Under the pieces are notes generated by a model, which worked only from the letters and a program-made list of their open reading frames with translations, had not been told where the DNA came from and searched no databases. The translations under genes and the position numbers were made by a program. Positions 27,425 to 34,378 of a stretch of DNA of 36,083 nucleotides are shown one piece after another. The stretch spans positions 1 through 36,083 of the forward strand of contig CACASB010000009.1 of assembly GCA_902535155.1 (NCBI GenBank). The letters run 5' to 3'. Within the stretch, counting starts at the first letter, position 1. Each line of letters starts with the position of its first letter. This DNA is from an uncultured Pelagibacteraceae bacterium. Lineage in GTDB: Bacteria > Pseudomonadota > Alphaproteobacteria > Pelagibacterales > Pelagibacteraceae.

Positions 27425-28729
27425 TTAAAATGATTTTGTAAAACTTAATGAAAAAGAATCTGAGTGATAATCATAATTAAGAGTATTTGCCTCTGAAATT
27501 ACTTTTTCATAAGATAAGTTTATAAATAAATTTCTATTTTGATCTATTGCAGGAAATATATCCCCTATTGCTTTAGTTAACATAATATCAAATGTGTTTG
27601 CAAAATCTGATCTAAGTCTATCAGAAGCAACACTTGGGTCTTCTTTTTTATAATCATTAAAACTCATACCATTAGTTATAGCTATAAACGCCCATGGAAA
27701 TGATAAGTTTATTCCTAAACTAAAATCATAAGTTTCATAATCATTTCCAGCATCTACTCTTGCATCAGTGTCGCTGTAACCTAGGCCAATCGAGGTAGAT
27801 ATAATTTCAGTAAAAATATAATCATGATTAAATGTATAACCATGTCCAATAGAATTTGTTTCTTGTGCAGTGAGATCTGAATTATTTTGGTTTCCTTTAG
27901 AGTCTGAAAATGAATAACCATAACTAAATGAATTTCTTTCACCAACTGTAAAAAAACCACCTATACCCATCCCTGTAGAAAAACTATCTGCATCGGTATG
28001 ATAGTCTGATTTGCTAACGGTAAAGTATGGACTTAAGCTTTGACCGCCTAATACTGTATCTAAACCAAGAGTTAATCCATAAGACTGAAAATCATCATCA
28101 TGTTCTTGGTGTTGGTTAGATGTTGTATGAGATATATTTGCTAAAAAAGACGACTCTTCACCAATTGGTCTTGTAGCTGAAAAACTTATTCCTCCACTAG
28201 TAGTCTTATCAAACATAGCAGATGTAAATTCTGCAACTTCACCTTCTTCACTTTTCTTTCTATTTTTAGAAACACTATTTACATTGTTGCTTATAAGACT
28301 TGCAATACTAATATCCACACTTAAATTCCATAAACCTGGCTCTTTATCTTTTAAATCTTGCTCAATTTCTTGTAGCGTTTCCAAATCCTCTGATTGTAGA
28401 TCTGTCCTAAGTTTCATTTCCTCAATTAAACTTCTTGCTTTATCTGGTGAGTCTATTTGTACCAATACTGATAATAAATATAACTTAATTTCAACGTTAT
28501 CAGGGTACAGCATCGTTAATCTTTCAAGAGTTGAAATGGTTTGTTTATAATTTCCCATCTTTCCTTGTTGTTGTGCATATTTTAAATTCAAATCTAAATC
28601 TCTTGGTTTCTGTAGAATTTGCATGTAAGTAATATTTTTTTCCACTGATAGAACTGGATAAGTATTAAAAGGTATAAATAAAATATTTATAAAGACTATT
28701 ATCAAAGTATATTTAAGAAACATTTTCAT
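27425..28729 (-). CDS. TPR plus beta-barrel outer-membrane protein
   Basis: A 434-residue exported protein. The N-terminus (KYTLIIVFINILFIPFNTYP) is a signal peptide. Residues about 40-130 are TPR-like helices (LKYAQQQGKMGNYKQTISTL, DNVEIKLYLLSVLVQIDSPDKARSL). The remainder is made of amphipathic beta-strands such as SSFLANISHTTSNQ and SYGLTLGLDTVLGG, ending SFSLSFTKSF with a terminal Phe typical of outer-membrane barrels. This TPR-plus-barrel plan resembles the Slam-like surface-protein modifiers and the TPR outer-membrane proteins found beside FecR and CHASE2 genes; the specific role is unknown. It appears to open the operon running to pilY1; a 142-nt AT-rich gap lies upstream. Confidence 0.75.
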   Translation of the reverse strand: MKMFLKYTLIIVFINILFIPFNTYPVLSVEKNITYMQILQKPRDLDLNLKYAQQQGKMGNYKQTISTLERLTMLYPDNVEIKLYLLSVLVQIDSPDKARSLIEEMKLRTDLQSEDLETLQEIEQDLKDKEPGLWNLSVDISIASLISNNVNSVSKNRKKSEEGEVAEFTSAMFDKTTSGGISFSATRPIGEESSFLANISHTTSNQHQEHDDDFQSYGLTLGLDTVLGGQSLSPYFTVSKSDYHTDADSFSTGMGIGGFFTVGERNSFSYGYSFSDSKGNQNNSDLTAQETNSIGHGYTFNHDYIFTEIISTSIGLGYSDTDARVDAGNDYETYDFSLGINLSFPWAFIAITNGMSFNDYKKEDPSVASDRLRSDFANTFDIMLTKAIGDIFPAIDQNRNLFINLSYEKVISEANTLNYDYHSDSFSLSFTKSF

Positions 28730-28871
28730 AAAAAACAGAAGATTAATTAAATAATAAAAAAATTCAATTTTTTAAAATATTAATACGAGCTTAAAATTAA
28801 GCTTAATTAACTATTTTAAGGGGTAAAATAATCAAAATAGGTTTTTTTTAAGAGAAACTACTTTTCAAAAA

Positions 28872-29162
28872 TTATCGATAAATGCTCATTGGATCAAATA
28901 TACAATCATCCCGATCCAGAGTTTCAAAAAAAATTTCTGTTAGCTCTGAACTGTGAACAGTTTGGCAAATTCTTTCTGCTTTTACCTCGTTTGAAACATT
29001 TTTTCTTACGGTTTGCATTCCATATGAGCTTCCTAAGGAGGTTGAGGCTTGTAAAACACTTCCTGTCTCGAGCAAAGTATAACTAGGTCCAATCATAGCA
29101 GTATATTGTCCGCATCCACTTAGTAATAAACAAAATGCTATATACCAATAAATTTTTCTCAT
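28872..29162 (-). CDS. Small lipoprotein in the pilin operon
   Basis: A 96-residue protein with a lipoprotein signal: the hydrophobic stretch KIYWYIAFCLLLSGCGQ has lipobox LSGC with the lipidated cysteine at residue 17. The mature part begins AMIGPSYTLLETGSVLQAS, a small-residue-rich stretch, followed by a basic region (QTVRKNVSNEVKAERICQ) and an acidic tail with two cysteines (ICQTV, DDCIF). I do not recognise a family with certainty. It lies 45 nt below the second pilin gene, on the same strand, so it may be a pilotin-like or envelope factor for the pilus; this is inference from position only. Confidence 0.7.
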   Translation of the reverse strand: MRKIYWYIAFCLLLSGCGQYTAMIGPSYTLLETGSVLQASTSLGSSYGMQTVRKNVSNEVKAERICQTVHSSELTEIFFETLDRDDCIFDPMSIYR

Positions 29163-29207
29163 ATTGACTAATTAAAATAGTTAAAGTTTAAAATCAATTA
29201 TTAAATT

Positions 29208-29645
29208 TTAACCACAATTTTCTCTTTGAATTGCTTGGTTTTTAGTTAAGGATATTTGGCAGTCAGAATTTTGGTCCTCTGCTAATATGGTATAAGTTGT
29301 TTCACTTGCATAAGAACAAAAATAAAATTCCATTTCATTATAAGCTATATACTTTTCATCGTTAAATAAATCTTGTCCTAAAAGTTTTGAGGTATTCTCA
29401 TTAGCTGAGCATGTGTCTGCTGTCCCAGAAGGATAATATTCACCAGTGTTTGTATAATATTCTAGTTGAGCTAAGGATGCTTGTTGTAAAAAATTTTCAG
29501 CAGAACTTTTTTTAGCACTTGTTACATAACCGTTGTAAGAAACAGTTCCAACCGCTGCAAGTATTCCAAGTACAGCTACAACCACAAGAAGTTCTATTAA
29601 AGTAAAACCAGAACTTCTTGTGATATAAAATTTTAACTTGCTCAA
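29208..29645 (-). CDS. Type IV pilin (second pilin, PilE-like)
   Basis: A 145-residue prepilin. The leader ends SSG before FTLIELLVVVAVLGILAAVG, the canonical N-methylated pilin helix with Glu5. The helix is followed by TVSYNGYVTSAKKSSAENFL, and the C-terminal domain contains four cysteines (TCSANE, FCSYAS, DCQISL, ENCG), suggesting the disulfide-bonded D-region of PilE/PilA pilins. The only usable start is a TTG at 29645; an in-frame TAG lies upstream and no ATG precedes the helix. The gene is 25 nt below the likely major pilin, sharing nearly the same first 20 mature residues. Lower expression through the TTG start would fit a minor pilin. Confidence 0.9.
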   Translation of the reverse strand: MSKLKFYITRSSGFTLIELLVVVAVLGILAAVGTVSYNGYVTSAKKSSAENFLQQASLAQLEYYTNTGEYYPSGTADTCSANENTSKLLGQDLFNDEKYIAYNEMEFYFCSYASETTYTILAEDQNSDCQISLTKNQAIQRENCG

Positions 29646-29670
29646 ATTAGTTATCTTCTAAATTAAATAA

Positions 29671-30159
29671 CTATTCTATTGAAACAGAGTTTGTCATTAC
29701 CGAGTCTGAAGATGTAGTATCACAAGCTGGAGTATCGCCAACTTCAGCAAAACAACTTGATATGGTTACTGTGCTACCATCATCTGCAACACTAACTTGT
29801 CCTAAAACTACAGCAACAGATCCATCATCAGCAGCAGTAACTTTTTTAACTCCATCACCATCACTGTCTTCAGCATTTTTAAAATCAGATAAAGCAGTCT
29901 CCGCGGCGGTTGCTACATTACCTGCAGTTTTCCTTACATTGCAAGCAGTAGATCCCATGTACGTGCTATCTCCGATGTTACATTTTTGTAGCTCAGAAGC
30001 TACATACTTAACAACTGAAGCATGATTAGATTTTGTTGCGTTTTTTTTAGCACTAGCTGTGTAACCTGTATAAGCAACTGTACCAACAGCTGCAAGAATA
30101 CCTATGATAGCCACAACAACTAATAGTTCAATAAGCGTAAAACCTTTATTATTTTTCAT
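29671..30159 (-). CDS. pilA: Type IV pilin, likely major subunit
   Basis: A 162-residue prepilin. The short leader MKNNKG is cleaved before FTLIELLVVVAIIGILAAVG (Glu5 present), followed by TVAYTGYTASAKKNATKSNH. The globular domain is Ala/Ser/Asp-rich, with four cysteines (KCNIGD, ACNVRK, SCFAEV, ACDTTS) able to form two disulfides, and a DSDGDGVKK loop with the look of a calcium-binding turn. Its start has a strong Shine-Dalgarno AAAGAGG (30171-30165) 5 nt before the ATG, unlike nearly every other gene in the window; this suits a highly expressed major pilin. Divergent from the STAS genes. Confidence 0.9.
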   Translation of the reverse strand: MKNNKGFTLIELLVVVAIIGILAAVGTVAYTGYTASAKKNATKSNHASVVKYVASELQKCNIGDSTYMGSTACNVRKTAGNVATAAETALSDFKNAEDSDGDGVKKVTAADDGSVAVVLGQVSVADDGSTVTISSCFAEVGDTPACDTTSSDSVMTNSVSIE

Positions 30160-30227
30160 TTAGGCCTCTTTATTTATATATTAATATTAATTGTGTAATT
30201 CTTAATAAATTTTAAAAATAAGTAAAT

Positions 30228-30256
30228 ACTTTAAAAAGCCTGTAACTGCTTGTTAA
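30228..30256 (-). promoter_or_regulatory. Candidate pilA promoter
   Basis: On the minus strand TTAACA (30256-30251), a 17-nt spacer and TAAAGT (30233-30228) form a sigma70-type match. Transcription would begin near 30221, giving a leader of about 60 nt with the strong ribosome site AAAGAGG close to the start. No sigma54-type GG-N10-GC element was found in the gap. Confidence 0.4.
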
Positions 30257-30286
30257 ATTGATATCTTTATTTTTTTTATAGAATAA

Positions 30287-30315
30287 TTGACATATGTGCT
30301 CATAATGAGCAAAAT
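30287..30315 (+). promoter_or_regulatory. Candidate STAS-operon promoter overlapped by a palindromic operator
   Basis: A consensus -35 TTGACA (30287-30292) is followed at 17 nt by CAAAAT (30310-30315). The spacer holds a perfect inverted repeat GCTCAT-A-ATGAGC (30298-30310), 15 bp when the flanking T/A pair is counted, touching the -10. The palindrome is therefore placed to block or assist polymerase. It lies in the gap shared with pilA, so one factor could affect both units. The -35 is clear; the -10 and the operator role are inferred. Confidence 0.45.
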
Positions 30316-30342
30316 TATAAAAATACTAATTTAAATAGCTTA

Positions 30343-30627
30343 ATGACATATAAAATAGAGGAAAACGGAAATTCGAGGATTATTCATCTGACAGGAGAAA
30401 TTGATATGGATGTAGCAGACAAAGCAAGGCAATCGATATTACCATTGATTGAAGCAGGACACGAAGTTCATTTAAATTTGAGTAAAGTTGAATATATGGA
30501 TTCATCTGGAATTTCAGTTTTAATTGAAAGTAAAAAATTGTCTGAAAAAAAAAATACAAAGTTCGAACTAGTTGAAGTCAGTAAACCAGTAGAAAAAGTT
30601 TTAGCAATGGCAAGGAAATTTTTATGA
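30343..30627 (+). CDS. STAS-domain anti-anti-sigma-factor-like protein 1
   Basis: A 94-residue single STAS domain of the SpoIIAA/RsbV type. It has the N-terminal strand RIIHLTGEIDMDVADKARQ and the phosphorylation loop YMDSSGISVLIES, with Asp53 and the Ser54/Ser55 pair where the antagonist kinase normally phosphorylates. In partner switching the unphosphorylated form binds the kinase/anti-sigma factor; a PP2C phosphatase reverses phosphorylation. A kinase-like protein is encoded just downstream (30,929) and a PP2C enzyme at 23,915-25,969. No ribosome site is visible before the ATG at 30343. The stop overlaps the next STAS gene by 4 nt (ATGA). Confidence 0.93.
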   Translation: MTYKIEENGNSRIIHLTGEIDMDVADKARQSILPLIEAGHEVHLNLSKVEYMDSSGISVLIESKKLSEKKNTKFELVEVSKPVEKVLAMARKFL

Positions 30628-30923
30628 GTTATAAAGTTACTGAAGAGGGAAATATTGCTACTGTTCATCTTGATGGTGAAATAGATATGGATGTTACAGA
30701 AAAGGCAAAAGAAGTTATATTTCCTCATATTGATGCTGGTAAAGAAGTTCACTTAAATTTAAGCAATGTTCAATATATGGACTCTTCTGGAATATCTGTA
30801 TTAATAGAAAGTCATCAGAAAGCTTTAGAAAAAAATACAAAAGTAATAATAAAAGATGTGAGTAAATCAGTTCTTAAAGTCATTATGATGGCTAAATTAG
30901 AACAAATATTAAATTTGGAATAA
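30624..30923 (+). CDS. STAS-domain anti-anti-sigma-factor-like protein 2
   Basis: A 99-residue paralogue of the preceding protein, evidently from tandem duplication. It shares HLDGEIDMDVTEKA, DAGKEVHLNLSNV and the phosphorylation loop YMDSSGISVLIES (identical to copy 1), and diverges in the C-terminal helix (KSVLKVIMMAKLEQILNLE versus KPVEKVLAMARKFL). Both have the DSSG serines intact, so both should be substrates of the same kinase and phosphatase; the divergent helix may give different partners. Overlaps copy 1 by 4 nt and ends 5 nt before the ATPase gene. Confidence 0.93.
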   Translation: MSYKVTEEGNIATVHLDGEIDMDVTEKAKEVIFPHIDAGKEVHLNLSNVQYMDSSGISVLIESHQKALEKNTKVIIKDVSKSVLKVIMMAKLEQILNLE

Positions 30924-30928
30924 ATTTT

Positions 30929-31360
30929 ATGAGTGAAACTGCTCACTTAGACCATTCGGAAAAAAAGGCCTTTTTAGTAAATTCATCTAGTTTAAAAGAG
31001 GTCAGAAATTTTTGTCGCGAGGTGTTCGAAAAGCTTCAAATACAACAAGAATTAAAAGATGAATTGGTATTAGCTATTGCTGAGGCTGCGCAAAATATTG
31101 TAAAGCATGCGTTTAAAAACTCTGCTGATGTAAATGAATTAATGGTTGTTGAAATTAGTTGTGAGAATAACAAGCTTCAAATTGCATTTTATGACAGAGG
31201 CACACCTGTTGATCCAAAGAAAGTTAAACACAGAGAAATTGATAATGTTAAGCCAGGGGGCTTAGGAACCTTTTTTATTCAAGAAATAATGGATGCTGTA
31301 GAATTTAAGGATGGTAATAAGCCTTGGATAAATCATCTTGTTTTAACAAAACAATTATAA
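30929..31360 (+). CDS. RsbW/SpoIIAB-like HATPase (anti-sigma factor / serine kinase type)
   Basis: A 143-residue GHKL-type ATPase. The N box is ELVLAIAEAAQNIVKHAF with the Glu...Asn pair, the G1 box FYDRGTPVDP, and the G2 box PGGLGTFFIQEIMD. This is the single-domain form that phosphorylates STAS partners and sequesters an output protein, usually a sigma factor. No sigma factor gene is nearby, so the output may lie elsewhere or be a non-sigma target. Operon with two STAS genes; convergent with pilC, with only 6 nt between the stops. The N-terminal extension (SETAHLDHSEKK) is short and unremarkable. Confidence 0.9.
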   Translation: MSETAHLDHSEKKAFLVNSSSLKEVRNFCREVFEKLQIQQELKDELVLAIAEAAQNIVKHAFKNSADVNELMVVEISCENNKLQIAFYDRGTPVDPKKVKHREIDNVKPGGLGTFFIQEIMDAVEFKDGNKPWINHLVLTKQL

Positions 31361-31366
31361 TTATAA

Positions 31367-32608
31367 TTATCCTATTAAAGCTCCAACGTTGAATATTGGA
31401 GAATACATTGCAATCATTAATCCTCCGATCATTAAACCCATGAATACAATCATGATAGGCTCAATTAAAGAAGATAAATTATCAACAACTGTATCAAATT
31501 CTGACTCGTAATATTTGGCTACTGATCCAAACATTTCATCCAGTTGACCAGTTTGTTCACCTACAGAAATCAATTGACTAAAAGTAGGAGGAAACAAAGG
31601 ATCTTTTAAAAACAATTTTGTTAAAGTGTCTCCTGAAAAAACTCCTTTTTTTACATTTTCTAAAGACTCGAGTACGACCACATTGGTACTTACTGATTTT
31701 GCAATCTCTAAGCTCTCTAATAAATTTACACCTGCTGCACTAAGATTACCCATGATTAAGGAAATTCTTGCTAACATAGATTTTAATATCATATCACCAA
31801 ATATTGGAAGCTTTAAAACCTGTTTGTGCCATAAATATCTTATTTTTTCGTTTTTTGTTGTCAAATATTTGAAAGAGAAAAAAAATATAACTAAAATTAA
31901 AAACATCAGCTTTCCTCCTGTACCTCTAAGAAAATCACTCATACTCATAATTGTTGCTGTTGCTGCTGGAAGTTCAATACCCATTCCATCATACATTTTT
32001 GCAAAAACTGGAACTACTTTAATTAACATGAATGCACTTACTGTAATAGCAACAGTAAACATTATACTCGGATACATTAGAGCACCTTTAATTTTCTTTT
32101 TAATTGCCTCTTTTTTTTCGAGAGACTCAACTATTTTGAGCAGGAATACATCTAGCTTACCACTAGCTTCACCTGCTTTTATCAAATTTATATAAACGTT
32201 ATCAAATAACTCTGGGTATTTTTCAAAACATTTTGAAAGAGTAACACCCCCCTCTAAACTTTTTCTAATATCCTCAATGACGTCTTTCATTGCGGGGCTT
32301 TCTATTTGATCCCTTAACATTCCTAATACTTGAAGAATTGGCAAACCTGCTTTTACCATTGTAGCAAACTGCTTGGAAAATATTAAAACATCTTCTACTT
32401 TTGCTTTCTTTTTACCAAATAAAGAGGAGCCTTTTTTCTTTTTGACTGTCTTATCCTCTTTTTTTTTACCCTTAGCAGCTCTAATTAAATTTGTGATTAT
32501 TATTTTTTGCTCTTTTAGTTTGTGGGAAGCTTCATCTGGATTTATAGCTTCAATATTTCCTTCAACATATTTTCCGTCTGAAATTCCTTTATAAGCGTAA
32601 GTATCCAT
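31367..32608 (-). CDS. pilC: Type IV pilus inner-membrane platform protein PilC
   Basis: A 413-residue polytopic protein of the T2SSF/GspF family that forms the platform on which PilB and PilT act. It begins TYAYKGISDGKYVEGNIEA and has a lysine-rich linker (KGKKKEDKTVKKKKGSSLFG) before the first T2SSF domain (DVLIFSKQFATMVKAGLPIL). The motif GEASGKLDVFL and its second-domain counterpart GEQTGQLDEMFG are both present. Three transmembrane segments lie near 185, 230 and 390, and the protein ends YSPIFNVGALIG. It is 12 nt below pilB. Confidence 0.95.
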   Translation of the reverse strand: MDTYAYKGISDGKYVEGNIEAINPDEASHKLKEQKIIITNLIRAAKGKKKEDKTVKKKKGSSLFGKKKAKVEDVLIFSKQFATMVKAGLPILQVLGMLRDQIESPAMKDVIEDIRKSLEGGVTLSKCFEKYPELFDNVYINLIKAGEASGKLDVFLLKIVESLEKKEAIKKKIKGALMYPSIMFTVAITVSAFMLIKVVPVFAKMYDGMGIELPAATATIMSMSDFLRGTGGKLMFLILVIFFFSFKYLTTKNEKIRYLWHKQVLKLPIFGDMILKSMLARISLIMGNLSAAGVNLLESLEIAKSVSTNVVVLESLENVKKGVFSGDTLTKLFLKDPLFPPTFSQLISVGEQTGQLDEMFGSVAKYYESEFDTVVDNLSSLIEPIMIVFMGLMIGGLMIAMYSPIFNVGALIG

Positions 32609-32620
32609 AAAAATTTACTA

Positions 32621-33991
32621 TTACTCGTTTGATAAGACTCTTTCGTACTCTCTAAAATTTAATTCTCCACTTGCAATAAGTCTTTTTCCCATATCTTGCA
32701 TAGTTTGAAAACCCTCTTTAATAGCGATTTCTCTTAGTTCAGGTGTAGTAGCTTTTCTTAAAATAGCCTCTTTCAAAGGTTTTGACACAACTAAGATTTC
32801 ATATATACCTTGTCTTCCTTTATATCCCGTATTACTACAAACCTCACATCCCTTGCCTTTAATTGCTTTTACTCTTGAAGCTTGTTCGGCGCTGAAACCT
32901 AAATCTTGTAATACTTTAGGGTTTACATCATCATCAGGAATTTTACATTCTTTGCAATTTTTTCTAGCAAGTCTTTGTGCAACAACTAATTGACATGCTG
33001 CGCTTATTAAGTAGTCAGGTGTTCCCATATTTTGCAATCTAGTAATTGTGCTTGGCGCGTCGTTAGTATGAAGTGTACTAAAAACTAAGTGACCTGTTAA
33101 AGCTGCTTTTAATCCAATATCAACTGTTTCTTTATCTCTCATCTCACCCACCAAAATTATTTCCGGGTCTTGTCTTAAAAAAGATCTTAGAGCTTTAGCA
33201 AATGTAAAACCAATATCGTCTTTTATCTGGACTTGTCCGACACCATCTAATTCATATTCAACAGGATCTTCTGCAGTTAAAATGTTTAAATGAGGCTTGC
33301 TTACCTCTTTTAAAATACTATAAAGCGTTGTCGACTTACCTGATCCAGTTGGACCTGTAACAAGAATTAGACCCTGTGTAGAGTGAATAGATTTTCTTAA
33401 ACTCTTTAAGTCCTGGTCTTCAAAATTTAATTGCTCTAGTGTTATGTCTCCAGCGTCTTTGTTCAACACCCTCATTACAATTCTTTCATTGTTTGCAGTA
33501 GGTAAAATCGATAGACGAAGATCGATAACTTTTCCTTCTATTTTGAAATTAATGGCACCGTCTTGTGGAAGTCTACGCTCTGCAATATCAAGTTTACCCA
33601 TAATCTTAAAACGCGTTACTACAGCACCATAGTTATCATGTAAAAATTTTCTATATTGCTCTTGTTCTTGAAGCATACCATCGAGTCTGTATCTAACTCT
33701 GGATGAAAATCTATAAGGCTCTATATGAATATCACTCACTCCTTTTTTAATCGCTTCAGCAACAACGGCAGTACTGAATTTTATTACTTCAGACTCATTT
33801 TCAAGGGCTTCTATATCTTCCTCGGGAGCTTTTTCTAATACCTCTCCAGCTTCACCTAATTCAGAGTCAAAAGTTTTTTGCTTTTCCTTGTTTTCATTTC
33901 TAATTGTTGCGGTGGTAACTTCGCCATCGCTTGAAATCTTTTCAATAAATTCAGAGATTTGACTTAGTGGTGCAGCATGTAATTCAATATT
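32621..33991 (-). CDS. pilB: Pilus extension ATPase PilB, C-terminal part (frameshifted from its N-terminus)
   Basis: ATPase domain of the pilus assembly motor. The frame is open from 33991; a start at the GTG 33739 would give only 373 codons. Motifs: VSDIHIEPYRFSSRVRYRLD, Walker A GPTGSGKSTTLYS, LTAEDPVEYELDGVGQ, Walker B EIILVGEMRD, GHLVFSTLHTNDAPSTITRL, and the zinc-binding tetracysteine pairs NCKEC and GCEVC, which mark PilB/GspE. Reading upstream from VSDIHIEP gives ALENESEVIKFSTAVVAEA, then an acidic linker, then NIELHAAPLSQISEFIEKIS. This continues the N-terminal domain in the other frame once one A is dropped from the A-run at 33990-33999. The joined protein would be 582 residues, normal for PilB. 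Confidence 0.93.
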   Translation of the reverse strand, partial: NIELHAAPLSQISEFIEKISSDGEVTTATIRNENKEKQKTFDSELGEAGEVLEKAPEEDIEALENESEVIKFSTAVVAEAIKKGVSDIHIEPYRFSSRVRYRLDGMLQEQEQYRKFLHDNYGAVVTRFKIMGKLDIAERRLPQDGAINFKIEGKVIDLRLSILPTANNERIVMRVLNKDAGDITLEQLNFEDQDLKSLRKSIHSTQGLILVTGPTGSGKSTTLYSILKEVSKPHLNILTAEDPVEYELDGVGQVQIKDDIGFTFAKALRSFLRQDPEIILVGEMRDKETVDIGLKAALTGHLVFSTLHTNDAPSTITRLQNMGTPDYLISAACQLVVAQRLARKNCKECKIPDDDVNPKVLQDLGFSAEQASRVKAIKGKGCEVCSNTGYKGRQGIYEILVVSKPLKEAILRKATTPELREIAIKEGFQTMQDMGKRLIASGELNFREYERVLSNE

Positions 33992-34370
33992 TTTTTTTTG
34001 TTATTGCCTTTAAATTTCTCATCAAAGTTAGTTTGGAGCTATCTGGAATTGCTATGTGTAAAGTTTTACCATCTACTTTAAATGGTGCTACAAAATTAAC
34101 TTTTATGTAATTTGAAGGCAACACAGATTTTATATCGTTAGATATTGTAATTTTTTTTAAATCTATAATCTCTAGGTTTTGTTCCTTTACCAAAATATCT
34201 AAAATTTTTTGCTCATCAGTAAGTTTCAAATCAAAAACAGCCTCAATTTGCGATTTATTACCTTCAGAGCTTTTTTTTTTGATATTAATTAAATCTTTTC
34301 CTGAAATAACATCATTATCAATCAAGACATTAATTAAATTTATTTCGCTTTCTCTACTAATCTTTAACAT
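33984..34370 (-). CDS. pilB: Pilus extension ATPase PilB, N-terminal domain (ends early at the frameshift)
   Basis: A 128-residue frame beginning MLKISRESEINLINVLIDND, with the T2SSE/MshEN-type N-terminal domain (VFDLKLTDEQKILDILVKEQ, LPSNYIKVNFVAPFKVDG, KTLHIAIPDSSKLTLMRNLK). It stops at TGA 33986-33984 just after ITKKKY, directly past a run of ten A. Removing one base continues it into the PilB ATPase part, so this is the front half of one gene rather than a separate gene. It starts 8 nt after the pilQ stop, so pilQ-pilB-pilC form an operon. Confidence 0.85.
   Translation of the reverse strand: MLKISRESEINLINVLIDNDVISGKDLINIKKKSSEGNKSQIEAVFDLKLTDEQKILDILVKEQNLEIIDLKKITISNDIKSVLPSNYIKVNFVAPFKVDGKTLHIAIPDSSKLTLMRNLKAITKKKY
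33990..33999 (-). other. A10 homopolymer at the pilB frameshift
   Basis: Ten consecutive A on the minus strand where the two halves of pilB meet. With nine A the frame reads T-K-K-N-I-E-L-H-A-A and stays open for 582 codons; with ten it stops two codons later. It is either a sequencing/assembly error, a variable-length tract or a slippage site. Confidence 0.85.
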
Positions 34371-34378
34371 AACTTATT

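Noticed and set aside
28789-28802. Palindrome GCTTAAAATTAAGC as operator or terminator
   Set aside because: The arms leave a 2-nt loop and no T-run; palindromes of this AT-rich kind are expected by chance.
30160-30342. Sigma54 promoter for pilA
   Set aside because: No GG-N10-GC element on the minus strand; a sigma70-like match is present instead.
31355-31375. AATTATAATTATAATT symmetrical stretch between the ATPase gene and pilC as bidirectional terminator
   Set aside because: Pure A/T, low stability and no GC stem; not convincing.
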